A DNA stretch of 64,000 nucleotides from Panax quinquefolius (lineage: Eukaryota > Streptophyta > Magnoliopsida > Apiales > Araliaceae): assembly GCA_020205615.1 (NCBI GenBank), contig CM035170.1, forward strand, positions 116,110,213 to 116,174,212, written 5' to 3'. The notes below the pieces were generated by a model that saw only the letters and a program-made list of their open reading frames with translations, had not been told where the DNA came from and did no database searches. Of the stretch, positions 11,920-24,044 are shown in pieces. Made by a program: the position numbers and the translations under genes. Numbering within the stretch: the stretch's first letter is position 1; each line of letters begins with the position of its first letter.

Positions 11920-12512
11920 AATATCCGAGCCAAGATCCTTGTTAAGGTGAAATGGCTCGGAATAAATTCTTCCTCCTTGCGGTGTTGTCCTTTCTTTTAA
12001 AATATCAAGAGCCAATGACCTTGTTAAGGTGAAATGGCTTGAAATAAATTCTTTCCTCCTTGCGGGGTTGTCCTTTCTTTTCGAATATCCGAGCCGAGGA
12101 CCTTGTTAAGGTGAAATGGCTCGAATAAATTCTTCTCCTTGCGCGTGTTCCTTTCTTCCAGAATATCGAGCCAATGACCTTGTTAAGGTGAAATGGCTGG
12201 AATAAATCCTTCTCCTTGCGGTGTTCCTTTCTTCCGAATATCAGAGCCAATGACTTTGTTAAGGTGAAATGGCTGGAATAGATCCTCCCTCTTGCGGTGT
12301 TCCTTTCTTCCGAATATCCGAGCCAATGACCTTGTTAAGGTGAAATGGCTGGAATAAATCCTTCTCTCTTGCGGTGTTCCTTTCTTCCAGAATATCCGAG
12401 CCAATGACCTTGTTAAGGTGAAATGGCTCGGAATAGATCCTTCCTCCTTGCGGTGTTGTCCTTTCTTTCAGAATATCCTAGCCAAGATCCTGTTAAGGTG
12501 AAATGGCCCAAA
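11920..12512 (+). repeat. Tandem array, eight units of 76-82 bp
   Basis: GTTAAGGTGAAATGG occurs at 11941, 12023, 12105, 12182, 12258, 12334, 12412 and 12492, giving spacings of 82, 82, 77, 76, 76, 78 and 80. Each unit continues with CTCGGAATAAATTCTTCCTC, CTTGCGGTGTT, CCTTTCTT and AATATCCGAGCCAATGACC. Open frames on the minus strand across it only reflect the repetition. A minisatellite between the last ORF and the LTR is common in Tat elements. Confidence 0.9.
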
Positions 12513-13351
12513 AAAAATAAAAAAATAAAAAATTACAATCACTTGAAAAGAGAAATTAATGAAACAATTAAGAAAAATTAAACAAAACACCAAATCATCA
12601 TGAAAACTACTCTACTAAATTAGCCTGCCTACGTACTACATGATTAATTACAAGCTTTAATCACCAAATCATGAATTGGATGTATAAAAATTAGAGTGTC
12701 AGGTTGGTTGGTGAAATACTTTAAACAATTCCATGGCGTGTCAGGCTGGCAACGCATGGGTTTGATTAGGTCGGATATTTTGGCAAAATTTCATGAAAAA
12801 AATAAATAAATAAATAAAAAATAAGAAAAAAAAAATTCCGTGGTGTGAATCCAATGAATCAATATGATTTACTTCCTGTTGCAATTCTAAAAAAATATAT
12901 ATATTATAGAACATGGAGGCCATAAAGGCTGCTAACCTCTCAATCAGACTTTGCAGACTCACATGCATATGGGGTTCAATTGAAAAAATAGTTGTCATTT
13001 GTTTACCTTACATGCTGCATGACATAAAGTCATCGCTACTGCCTTAATACCAATTGTTATGCAATTCTTTGATTTTTCTCTGCAGTCTCTTTTTCATCCG
13101 TCTCCCTTCTCTAAAACACTAGTATAGTGAAATCAATTGTTATACTTATTTTTTTTTAGTAATATCAATTCCTTTCAATCACGAAAGAGATCTTGCGTTT
13201 AAAAAAATAAAAATAAAAATAATAATAATAATATTATTATCATTATTTTATAAAATTAAAATTTAATAAATACATAAATAGTGCCGATTTGATTTTATAA
13301 AAAAAAAATTAAAAAAAAAAGATTTTATAAAATAAGATTTTATTTACTTAG

Positions 13352-13388
<37 letters not shown>

Positions 13389-13690
13389 TTATTAAGGAAA
13401 CAAATATAATAAATAAATTGCGGAAATCATTCCTATTACCAAGCAAAATCACCGTGATGATACCCATAAGAAGGATCTTGTGATTTTTTAATCTATACCT
13501 AATAATTGATCTTGTTAATTGCTTTATCACCTGAATTTTGATTATTGACATGCATGGGGGACTCTCCTTGATATCTCTACTCTATACTAAAGCGGTACAT
13601 CATTCTTAACATGGGTGACCACATGTTTATGACGTTATAAATAAAATAAGATTTTATTTTATTTGGCAAAATATAATTTATCTTTACTAG

Positions 13691-13737
<47 letters not shown>

Positions 13738-14923
13738 ATTTGTCTTTGTTTTTAAGATTTCTAAAAATAAAATAAGATTTTTATTTTATTTGTTAATATA
13801 TAATTTATCTTGATATATACATATAAAAATTAATTCGGGAAACAAAGATTGTGCAGGATTTGGAGAAGATTTTTAATATTTGGTGGGTGAGCTCTCCTAA
13901 GGGGTCCCCTCTCCAAGAATTGTTTTATTTTTAGAACTTGCAAGATCGAGCTTAGCACATTGTTTAGAAATTTGAAACAGGGACTCAAGGACTCGAAGAA
14001 ATTTGCACGATCGCCACTCTCAGAAGGTGTGACTCACGTCTTGAGGGGCAAATGTGAGTCCATGTACAAATTAGGGTTCACGATCGACCTAAAGAATTGA
14101 ATGACAAACAAAAAAAGTCGTAAATAAAAAGCAAGACTGAGAGAATCTTCCACGTGTCCCGAGGCGAAGACATAGCATGGAGGCGGCTCATTTTGGGAAT
14201 TGATTGAGGATTGGATTGGTGGGGCTAGAAGGGCGAGAGGCAATATGGGCATTACTCTGATGATTAAAGGGTATTTCTGGAATTTTTCTGAAAGCATGTG
14301 CCTGGCACATGAGCACTTCTCAGAAAAACCTATAAATACCCCTTCCATTCCATTGGGAAAGGGACTTCTCTTCAGACTCAAGACTTGGACTCTTGGAAGA
14401 TCAAAGGGATCCTTTTGATGACTTAAAGGCTTGGAGATTCAACCTAAAAGCACCAAAGGGGTTTGGACATTCTCTCAACTTGAAGGACTTAAGAAGGCTC
14501 TTGGAATCCCTGTTACCCTAACACGGTTCCAGAATTCTAGGAGTTCTGCCACGCGTCGTTGGAGTAATCGCCCACCTGTCGTTCTCCCCTCTTCAATCAA
14601 TCAATCAATTCCGTACTTTTCGTGGATTTCTTTCCTCCTCAGCCAACACAAAACCCTAACCCTAGTAAGGTACGATTTCCTTGCCCACATATATATATTT
14701 GAAATTGAAACTTGTGGAGATTATATTAAAGATACAGTTAATGGCTATAAATGCAAGTCAGCTTGGTGGGGTTGAATTTGATTTTGTTCATCCCTTCATC
14801 ATCCGGGGAACCCTGAAATAGATATAGATAGTACTAAAGCCAAATAAGTGGGAGTGGGGGAGTTGAAAAATGTCTCATCATGTCTTAATCTCCTCTTCTC
14901 AGATGTTTAAGATCTAATCTACC
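12513..14923. other. AT-rich non-coding stretch, probable 3' LTR region of the Tat element
   Basis: No gene is recognised. The left part is AT-rich with (TA)n at 13354-13382 and 13695-13734 and three copies of an ATAAAATAAGATTTTATTT block (about 13325, 13640, 13765). From about 14140 the sequence looks like an LTR promoter: TATAAATA at 14331-14338 followed by CCCCTTCC. A double AAACCCTAACCCTAG follows at 14651-14665. I could not find a matching 5' LTR or exact ends, so the extent is unresolved. Confidence 0.4.
14331..14338 (+). promoter_or_regulatory. Probable TATA box of an LTR or lost gene
   Basis: TATAAATA in ACCTATAAATACCCCTTCC is a strong plant core-promoter context. It is followed about 25-35 bp downstream by a pyrimidine/CA-type start region. 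What it would drive is not clear. Confidence 0.4.
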
Positions 14924-14928
14924 TCACG

Positions 14929-15633
14929 TGTAACACCCCAGTCCCACATCGAAAGATAGGGAAAAAATTTATCTGCATATAAGGAAATAAGTTACTACCA
15001 ATAGTACCTTCAAGTTATGACCTTTTGAGAGCCTGTGGTGGGCTAAGATGACCCAAGAAGATACTATTGAACCAGTAGTTTGAGGCCTTAATTTGATGGA
15101 TTTGATTCGATTCGGACTTGGGATTTGACCCGAGATTTGACCCGGGTTGTTGCATATGGTATCAGATCAGACTCTCGAAAGCTCGGGTCGGGTCATCCGA
15201 TTGAGTTGCCGGAGGTGGGGACACGAAGGCTGGTGGTATTATCCCATAATGGAGAGATGAAGGTCCGGAGGCGGGGACACGATGCCATCCGGTATTATCC
15301 CATAATGGCTAGAGAGGCAAAGATATTTGGGCTGTGTGTGTGATCGATTCTGACGGGGACGTCAGAAATTTAAGTGGGGGAGTTTGTAACACCCCAGTCC
15401 CACATCGAAAGATAGGGGAAAAATCACATCGAAAGATAGGGGAAAAATTTGTCTGCATATAAAGAAATAAGTTACTACCAATAGTACCTTCAAGTCATGA
15501 CCTTTTGAGAGCTTGTGGTGGGCTAAGATGACCCAAGAAAATACTATTGGACCAGTAGTTTGAGGCCTTATTTTGATGGATTTGATCCGATTCGGACTTG
15601 GGATTTGACCCGAAATTTGTTCGGGTTGTTGTA
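14929..15633 (+). mobile_element. TRIM-like unit: two ~226-249 bp direct repeats with primer-binding and polypurine sites
   Basis: Direct repeat 1 spans 14929-15154 (TGTAACACCCCAGTCCCACA ... GGTTGTTGCA) and repeat 2 spans 15385-15633. They agree closely. Repeat 2 carries an extra internal copy of the CACATCGAAAGATAGGGG segment. Directly after repeat 1 comes TGGTATCAGATC (15157-15168), a good initiator-Met tRNA primer site. Directly before repeat 2 comes AAGTGGGGGAGTT, a polypurine tract. This is the layout of a terminal-repeat retrotransposon in miniature with no coding capacity. No 5S-like sequence is seen in the repeats. There is no target duplication around this unit alone; see the larger unit ending at 21505. 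Confidence 0.7.
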
Positions 15634-16508
15634 AATATATTTAAAAGATTTGCAGAAATTTTAATAAAGGGAAAATGATAGATAATATTATAATATTGTT
15701 ATTATATTTAAAATATATCTTTTGACTACAAAGTTAATATAATATATTAAAATTTATTGAATTTATGAAAATATAATTTGTATTAGTTCGTAATTTAATT
15801 ATATGCTTTATATTTTATTTTGATAATTAGATCAGATTGGGGGAGTTTAGCGGGTGATATTTGGATTCGGCGAATTATTTTGGTACCATATTAAGGTACG
15901 GATTCCGTACTTTTTCAGCGATACTCCTTTAAATTTAATTCGTTCGTTTTGTATTCGTTTAGAGATTTGGTATTGCCTCTCCGGATTATTCTTTGTTGTC
16001 AAAATTATTGAGATAGTTTCCTTTTGGCGTTGATATTATAATTCGTATTTGTACTCTTGAAACTAGTTAATCGTGTCAATATGTTTTGGAGACTTTATTC
16101 GTTTGTACCATTGTTCGTATATTTTTGTTCACATTCGGGAGTTATTTTTGATCATTGATATATTGGGATAATTAATATTGTTTGTATTTGATAATTGATT
16201 TCATTTGAATATGGTCATATAAGTCTTGTGATTTGAACCTTTTCGCTTACATTTTATAGTTTGATCGTTAGGGTATACTTGAGCTAACCACTGTGGGGAT
16301 ACCACGTCGCATGTCCTCTTGACCTGAGCGGCATGACACCTACGTGGCGGTGTGATCGAGTCCACTGGCGTATCCTTTTTGTATGCTCGGGTATGAGCTT
16401 TGGCTATTTGATATATTTGTTCAGGATATGCATTATGGAATTCGACCAATTATTTGATTTGATTTGATTTATTTGGCGGATTAGTGGCGTATGTGTATGT
16501 CGTGCGAT

Positions 16509-19433
16509 TGTAAGACCCCAACTTTTGAATAAAGATTAAATTTTCTCGAAATATATTTTTGAATATTATGGTGTGGATTTGATATAATGTTATAGTTATG
16601 GGTAATATTTATAAATTTTGCAAAAGTCATGCAAGTTGTTATATAATATTCGATTGCTTCGGAGAATATTCGTTTTAACGAGGGAATATTAAGACAATAA
16701 GACAATCATTGGTGGACCCCCATTAACGGAATTATTATCGGATTGAAAAAACGACACAAAATATCTTTTTATGAAAATAACGGCGAAAGTTTCTACCGTT
16801 AGCTGTTGAACTACTCGGTAGTAAAAGTAAAAGTAATACGCGTGGTTGCGTAGTAGCACATACAGTATTGATTATTGATCTTTACGTGAGAAGTCACTCA
16901 ATTATACTTAATTATTGCTCTGATAATTGCTTTGCATCATATCTCTTATATTATTGATTCGATTATTGTCATAAGTATCATCTCGCATAATATGTTATTT
17001 TATTAAATCAATAATTGAGACGACAAAGTTATTCATATTATTAAATTGCAATATTTACAATGTCAGAAGTTACATCGAGGAGAGGTTTGGTCACCTAATT
17101 GCTCGCCATGATAGGGAGAAATCCTTATTGGAAAGCCCTCTTTTCCAAGGAGCGACACTGGTTGATAAATATTGTGAGTTATAATATTAATGATGAATGT
17201 TATTAAAATTAAAGTTGTGTTCGGAGTTGAATTTGGAGACGCGGATGTGATATTTGAGTCCGGAACGATGAAATTAGTAAAAATAGTCTATAAACACAAA
17301 ATTTTCCGAAATTCACTATTTGGTCAAAAAGTCAACAGTTGACTTTTTTAGGAAAAGTCAAACTTTAAAATTTCAAAATTTATATTTTTGATAAAAATGG
17401 TTTCATTGTGTTGGAATTATTTGTGTTGGTGAAAATCGACAATTATTTCGATAATAATTGATGTATGGAGGTTATATTGACCAATCGGGTATTTAGCCAG
17501 ATAAATGAGCAATTGATTGCTATTATTTCACATGATTATAACTATTTGTTCACATGTGTATACTATTGTTTCACATTCTTGTTACTATTAGGGGAGTTGG
17601 TGCAAAGATTGATAATACTTGCGTGACTAAGTTAAAAATGGAGGTATAGATGGAGTCTTATATCGTAATTCAGTATTTTCACATGTCTAAAACTATTGAT
17701 TCACATAATTTACTATTGAATCACATTATTAATATTAGGGGAGGTGGTGTAAGTTTGATAATACTTCCATGACTAAATTAAAAATAAAAGAAAAGTTAGA
17801 GGTATTGATCTTGTAATTTTTGAGCCCCAAAGCGTCTGATTATCGAAACTATATTTTTCTATAAATAGAAGCTCATTCTTCCTTCATTTCTCACCAATTC
17901 ACAAAAGCTTTAGAGAGATTATTATAGAGAGAAATTATAGAAAGAAGAAGAGAAGTCTACTACCTCACTATTCTAGTATCCAACTTTTCTAAAGGTAGGG
18001 AGTATTATTTCTTTCTTATCTATGAAGAGAACACATTATTCCATTCTTTATTATTACATTGGAATAACTCTTTGTATCTGTGAGCTATCCTATACTTGGG
18101 TGAAATTCTTACATTGTTCCATTCTTTATCATTCATTGGAACATCACATTCATGCGTTCTACAGCTTGGGACACGGTTAAAATCTTTATTATTACTGTTA
18201 GAATATCTTGTATGCATGCGTTTTTTCTGTGGGACCTGGTTAAAATCTTTATTATTACATTGGAATATCCATGCTGCATGCATTTCTGTGGGACCTAATT
18301 CCGTTATTTATTATTCTCGTTGGAATAACTCGCTTGTCTGATCTATCATCGCGTATACGGTGATTTCTTTTGTTATTTCATTCCTTATTATACACAGTTG
18401 GTTAAAGTTTTGACTTCTATACTCCATGAAATTAGTGGAATATCCTTGATATTTGCGCTTCATCCGATATCTTTTCATGGAAATATTTTACGAGCATTCT
18501 TGAATTTTACTCTACAAAGCGATGATCGTGTTGACAATTTGGACGTTATTAGTTCCTGGATAAATTAATTCTTGAACTTGTTTTATTAAATTCTTATATC
18601 ATTGTCATCATCCTCATGTTTATATTTTGTTGAAAGTCATCTGTGGCCTATAGTGCATAGATGGACTTGGTATGATTATGACCACTGGGATTATTCGATT
18701 GTAATCATAACTTAGTAATGTTATAAATGATGTGGTAAAATCCTCATTGGCCCGTAGTGCATTGATGGATGAGTTGTTGGCATGATCATGACCATTATTG
18801 AATACATAAATATTCTTGGCACGTAGTGCATGGATAATTAATGGTCGTGATACTAAAGAATATCCTTAGCCGAAGTAGTGCAGGGGTGATTCGATGATGT
18901 GGATTATTTATTGTCGAGTCCCAAATGATAAAAGTGATGAAAAACCTTTTAAATCATAAAAGATAGTAGATTTTATTCTCTACTTGAATCTTTTAATGGA
19001 TTGCTTATTCCGCTGTAGTTAAACTTGATGGTTGTTATATTATATCAGTTTAACACCGTTGAAGGCTAACAATAATATATTCTGCATTATCTTAGTCATA
19101 ATATTTCCTACTGGGCTAGTTGAGCTCACCCTTTTACTTTTATTGTTCTCTTCAGGAAATGAGAATGTAGCAGGGACTAGTCGGGGAACGGAGTGATGGA
19201 CCAGATGATAGCATTAGTAGTCATCACTATTCAGTGAAATAGTGGAAAATAAATGTAATAATATTGAATTTGAGTTTGTATATTGTCTAGACGACAATAT
19301 TTGTTTTAAAACTCACAGCTTATGTTTTGTCATACTTTACACGACAGTGGTATAATTAAGTTGTATTTGTATTCTGTTCCATGTATTTGGCGACTCAGAA
19401 TAGGTGATGTATACCTATTTTGGGGGCGTCACG
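16509..19433 (+). mobile_element. 5' LTR of a TGTAAGACCCC-family element
   Basis: The full-length LTR is about 2.9 kb: TGTAAGACCCCAACTTTTGA at the left, TATACCTATTTTGGGGGCGT plus CACG at the right. It holds the TATA box (17860-17867), the CATGCATG repeats (18030-18310) and the GATGGACTTGGTATGATTAT block (18660). A diverged primer site follows, which fixes the right end. No coding sequence is present. Confidence 0.8.
17860..17867 (+). promoter_or_regulatory. LTR TATA box
   Basis: TATAAATA in TTTCTATAAATAGAAGCTC, at the same position relative to the conserved downstream block as in the other LTR copies. Confidence 0.65.
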
Positions 19434-19450
19434 ATTAGTATTAAAGCTTA
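19434..19450 (+). other. Primer-binding site (diverged initiator-Met tRNA type)
   Basis: ATTAGTATTAAAGCTTA lies directly after the LTR end. The sister element on the minus strand has TTGGTATCAAAGC at the same place. The expected site is TGGTATCAGAGC, so this copy carries several changes. Confidence 0.6.
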
Positions 19451-19593
19451 GGGATATGATCCTGGCTAAGATGTGAGACTAGAACTAGGAGGGAGAGCAG
19501 GGGAATTCTTCGCTAGTATGACCTACCTAAGTTTATTTGGTATTTAATTGGTTGGTCGAGTATATGGATAATATGTTGCATGTCAATTAACCC

Positions 19594-20560
19594 TTGTTTT
19601 GTGGCGATTTGAAAATGGCATCCAGAATATTGAGAATAGCAATGGAGCACAAGAAAGCTGTTGAGTCTCCGGATCAACAATCGAATAATGTGCATCGAGG
19701 AAGGCGACAATCCTCATGCAAAAACAACAACACCGACCAAATGATGAGCGATGGAATGTTCGGAGGTTTTATACGATTAATTCACGAACATCGTGAGAGC
19801 GGCTCTTGTCAAAATGTAGGTGGAAACACTGGAAACTCTCGGACGGCTTCTGCTAAAGCAGTTCAAGGAGCTGGGACCACCGAGTTTATTGGAGAGCCAA
19901 AACCACTTAAGGCTGAAGCATGGATAAATTAGATCACCAAGATATTTGATGTCTTGGGATGCTCCGAGGAGCAAAAGGTTCCATTCGCCACCTTCATGTT
20001 GCGTGAAGAGGTAGATTATTGGTGGGAATCTGTAAAACATACCCAGCCTGACGCACTCAAGATGTCTTGGGAGAAGTTTCAAGAGTTATTCAACGACAAG
20101 TACTTTCTTGAAAGTATTCGTCATATGAATGAGGTGGAGTTTATCAAGTTGGAACAAAATAATATGGCGCAGTGTAATACGAGGCTAAATTTACTTGAGT
20201 TATCTCGGTTTGCATCCCATTTGGTCGATAATGAGGAGCGAATGACGCGAATGTTTTTAAGAGTTTGAAAGCGGAGATACGTCGATATCTTATTTTCATA
20301 AAGCGTGTTTGTACTCGAGGATGTTGTAAATAAGGCTCGATTATTGGGGTAGCGATAACGAGTCAACGCAACCAAGAGAAAGCAAACGACAAAGATAAAA
20401 ATAATACCAAGTGGTAATGATCGTGAAATGGTGACAACAAACGTAGAGGAATCAACGTGCGCCGAAATGGTAACCTCTTGGTGGTAATCATAGCAAGACA
20501 ATAAAATGGACATTTCAAGAAAAGTAGATTCAACAATGATGGAAAGAGCGTCAAGACTGA
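19594..20560 (+). pseudogene. Retrotransposon gag remnant
   Basis: The frame starting 19594 reads through a single stop (TAG 19930-19932) and continues in frame to 20265. Recognisable gag text: FIGEPKPLKAEAWI before the stop, then KIFDVLGCSEEQKVPFATFM, LREEVDYWWESV and SWEKFQELFNDKYF, typical of the capsid-like domain of gypsy gag (Retrotrans_gag family). Near 20258 a one-base loss shifts the frame (FLRG-LKAEIRRY expected). Basic, Asn/Arg-rich text follows and the coding region stops abruptly at about 20560, where a 3' LTR fragment begins. Zinc knuckle, protease and the rest of pol are deleted. Start codons upstream (19594) versus 19615 cannot be separated. Confidence 0.8.
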
Positions 20561-20874
20561 CCTTTTACTTTTATTGTTCTCTTTGAATGAAATGAGAGCG
20601 TGGCGAGGGACTAGTCGGGGAGCGGAGTGACGGACGAGATGATAACATTAGTAGTCCTCCTCACTATTCGGTGAAATAGTAGAAAATAAATGTAATAATA
20701 TTGAATTTGAGTTTGTATATTATGCAGGCGACAATATTTGTATTAAAACTCACGACTTATGTTTTGTCGTACTTTTACGACGATTGGTATAATTAAGTTG
20801 TATTTGTATTACATATGCCATGTGTTTTGACTGACTCAGAATAGGTGATGTATACCTATTTTGTGGGCGTCACA
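20561..20874 (+). mobile_element. 3' LTR fragment (last ~310 bp only)
   Basis: This matches 19129-19433 of the 5' LTR, from CCTTTTACTTTTATTGTTCT through GGGACTAGTCGGGGAGCGGA to TATACCTATTTTGTGGGCGT and CACA. It joins gag directly, so most of the internal region and about 2.6 kb of the 3' LTR have been deleted. Confidence 0.8.
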
Positions 20875-21510
20875 AGTACTATCCGATTTGATTTGTATAC
20901 ATCATGATACCGATGTATTTTGTTAGCTTTGGCTATTTGTATTTGAGCTCAGTATAAAGTTGTCACCTTATCACCATTTGATTCAGCCTTATTTGTTTGG
21001 AATTCTCTTAACTATAGTTGTCGGTTCGACAGTGTTAATCATTTGTACCTTGTCTCACCAATTTCGATATATTCATGTTTGGTTAATAGTTATAATTGTT
21101 CGTTCATTCAGTTCTTTCGGTACATATATATATTGTTTATATATATGCATTTTTATATCCGTACTGGGCAATTGGCTCACGCTGTGTTCTTTTTTCGGTA
21201 GGTAATCAGGGGTGATCAGGATATGTGGGATGAGAGCTACCTTTGATCCAAATGAGTAGATTTGTTTTTGAGACTTATTATTAAACTTGGTTTTCCTAAT
21301 ATTTTATATATGGATGTTTGGGCCATTTTGGCAGTATTTCTTATTAGTAGAGACTATGTAAGTGTGGAGTTCCTTCTATTTAAATTGGAGTATGTGACTT
21401 TTGGTATTAAATTTTATTGGAGATATTTTGAGGTTTATTAGAGGTTTGTATTTATTATGTTTGTGCGTAACATCCTTTTTTCCTTTTGGAAAAGGGGGTG
21501 TTACATCACG

Positions 21511-23389
21511 TGCTCTGCACGTGAACATATATTACTAGCTATTGAAGCACAATTTCAACTGAATATCTCCACGTGATGAACGAGTGGATGATCAGAATTT
21601 GAATCTCAATTCATGCGGACAAGGTAAAGGTAAAATACATACGGGTAACGCGGCTCCTGATTAAATATGTCCATGGCAATTGGCATGCATGATGATTGAG
21701 CGAGCGGATCATCGGACTTTGAATGAATGGCAACAGTACGTACTAGCAATGTCACATAAGCATGTGTAGTAGTGTAGTAGGCAGCTGGTAAGTAACGCAT
21801 AATGCACCAGCACATGAAGAATACTGCCCATCAACCACTACAACAACATACAACATGATGAATGAACATGTGTCCCTACTAGCCAAAACCCCAACATCTT
21901 TTATTAATAACTCTATGCGGACATGTAAATTGGACAATAGAACAAAATGCTGTTCGCTTCCGATCCAATTATCATGTCCGTGTAAAAGCACTCATCTTTT
22001 ATTTCTCTCCCATTCCTCCCACTAGTATTTTTTTTCAAAAAAAATCACTGTCTTATAAATAAATCTCTGCTACAGTTGTTGGTGTACATCTTTCGGTTGT
22101 TTAGAAGTTCCAAGCACAAGGGAGGGGGAAAAAGTTAACATTTTTTTTCAGAATTAATTTTGTACAGTGTTTCCACTAATTGATATTTCCTGTTCTTCTG
22201 TCAATCATATAAAAGGAGTCCTATATATATTTCCTCTAAACCTAAGTTTGATTAGCATCAATTATAGCACTGCACTCTGTGTGTTGTCTTTCATTTCCAT
22301 GAAACTTACCACACGTACGTATTGTATTCCACTAATTAATGCCTATAGCTCTAGCTCCATAACCATTTCATTTGTGCTACCCGCGCACCATTCATAATTT
22401 GGACGGGACTATAGTTAGTTGCTTGGAAACAAAGATAAATCTTCCTGAACTGAAGCAGATTAAATAAATAGATTCCTTTTATTTTAAACGCTAACATCAT
22501 TTCTATTAAGCGATACCAACACCTTTTCCCTTCCTTTAATTTCTTCTTAAGTTTGACATCACGTGTCTACTTCATTACTATGACTACTTTATTATTATTA
22601 TTATGCCATAACCTGTGTCTATTTTATTATTATGACACAACCTATGTCTATTAATTTCAACTCTTCATACTTAACTTCCCTATATTGGGGTTTCTCCTCT
22701 CTTATATACTTACCTCATAATCCGCACTAATTCAACTTAATTTGGATTAACGCTACTCAACAATAATGAATTTTCATCAATTCAGTTCAACACCTTAACA
22801 TTTGTCTAGCCGAAACAGTTAGCATAGACACATTCTTAACACAAGTTTAATTTTAAAAGCTTGAACAGTTCAAGAATAAAATAGTTCATTGCAAATTGCA
22901 CATAAGTACAGATATTGGCACACAACACAATTAATAGTTAAACATCTTGTACAAACATAAAAAATTTGCACAAAGATCCCTTGGGGAAAATAAATTTAGG
23001 CCACTGATCAGAATCTTAACTAACAATTACTGTCAGACAAGTACTTAAGAAGCATCATGTAAGATGATCACAAAAATCCTAATGATTGATAATTTGAATG
23101 TTTGATCCATCTTTAACTTTGTCAATGCTATGCCCAAATTTCCAATATTAATTGTCCTATTTAATGCAGATTCATGTTTAAATCCTAATCATGTCAAAGC
23201 TAGCTAGCTAGCTAGCTGCATGTGGACCAATATGAGCAGCATTGAGGAAGCAAATTTTCCTTCTGTCCGTCCACACAAACTATAAATCATCCTTAAACGC
23301 GATCATACATGTCTGTATTTGAGTTTGATCTCTAGCTAACAAATTACTAATCAGTTCTTGTACTCAATAATCAACATGTTTGTTTAGAG
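21511..23389. other. Intergenic, no gene recognised
   Basis: AT-rich sequence with no coding or RNA gene that I can support. A short (GCTA)n run occurs at about 23200-23217. The longest open frame (22167-22397, plus) has no recognisable family, atypical composition and no visible promoter. Confidence 0.6.
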
Positions 23390-23756
23390 TTCAATGGAGC
23401 TGAATGACTGAATCGGTTAGTCATTCAGTGCGTTTGTTTTGAATAAAAATCGTTGAATGGTTGAATCGGTCAGATTTTTTAATTAAATGGTCAAGTGTAA
23501 TTTTTTTGGCTAAATGACTGCCGAATTAAGTATTATATATATATATTTTAAATATTAACTATTATATTAAGTAATATTAAATAAATTTATAATAATTTTG
23601 AATTTTTTTAGAGGGGTAAAATAATAAAAATTTGTTATTTAGATGTTCCAGACATGTCAATGATCAAACTTTCATTTTGCATTCAGCTTCATCAGCTCAT
23701 TCAAATTACTTAAACATTCAGAACTATTTCATTAAGTTTTATCAAACACCCCTTAG
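23390..23756. mobile_element. Probable MITE with GTTTG-type ends
   Basis: The left side has a small palindrome (TGAATGACT ... AGTCATTCA) and then GTGCGTTTGTTTTGAAT. The right side ends in TTTATCAAACACCCCTTAG, whose complement CTAAGGGGTGTTTGATAAA resembles the left end. The interior is AT-rich with repeated TGAATCGGTCAG-like and TTCAGCTTCATCAGCTCA-like text. No target duplication was resolved. Confidence 0.45.
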
Positions 23757-24044
23757 TCTACTACTTAAAATTGGCTCTGAATGAAAATATGAAAGATAAA
23801 GTAGGAACAAAAATCTATCTTTGTCTGTTCAACTAAATTACTAAAACTGCTCACTAATGCTACGTTTGTGAGTTTAGAGGAATGAGATGAAAAGGGAAAA
23901 TATAGGGAGGGAATGGATGAGAGACTCATGAATTATAATTTTTCCGTGTCATATTTGTGAGTTTTAGAAAGTAAGAGAAGGGATGAAATTTTAATTATAT
24001 TTTTTCTTATTTGTGAGTTTAGAAGGAGGGAATGGAAGAGACAA

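Larger units (their letters stand above)
14929..21505 (+). mobile_element. Larger LTR-type unit flanked by TCACG target duplications, containing a nested element
   Basis: The left end is TGTAACACCCC at 14929 and the right end is GGGGGTGTTACA at 21505, which are inverted complements. The flanks are TCACG at 14924-14928 and TCACG at 21506-21510, a perfect 5-bp duplication. The outer non-nested parts (15634-16508 and 20875-21505) are non-coding and look like a long gypsy LTR (for example CTTGAGCTAACCACTGTGGG near 16274). The element at 16509-20874 sits within it. The simplest reading is a solo LTR or deleted element whose left end includes the TRIM-like repeat. Confidence 0.55.

Noticed and set aside
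12005..12404. Overlapping minus-strand open frames of 73-81 codons
   Set aside because: They are translations of the 76-82-bp tandem array; repeated peptide, no start context, no family.
14651..14665. AAACCCTAACCCTAG as an interstitial telomere repeat
   Set aside because: Only about two units; it is more likely a telo-box pair in a promoter or LTR.
14929..15633. Cassandra-type TRIM (5S rRNA-containing)
   Set aside because: No 5S A-box/C-box sequence is visible in either terminal repeat.
22167..22397. Small plus-strand ORF as a gene
   Set aside because: No homology that I recognise, no splice or promoter support, composition like the surrounding non-coding sequence.
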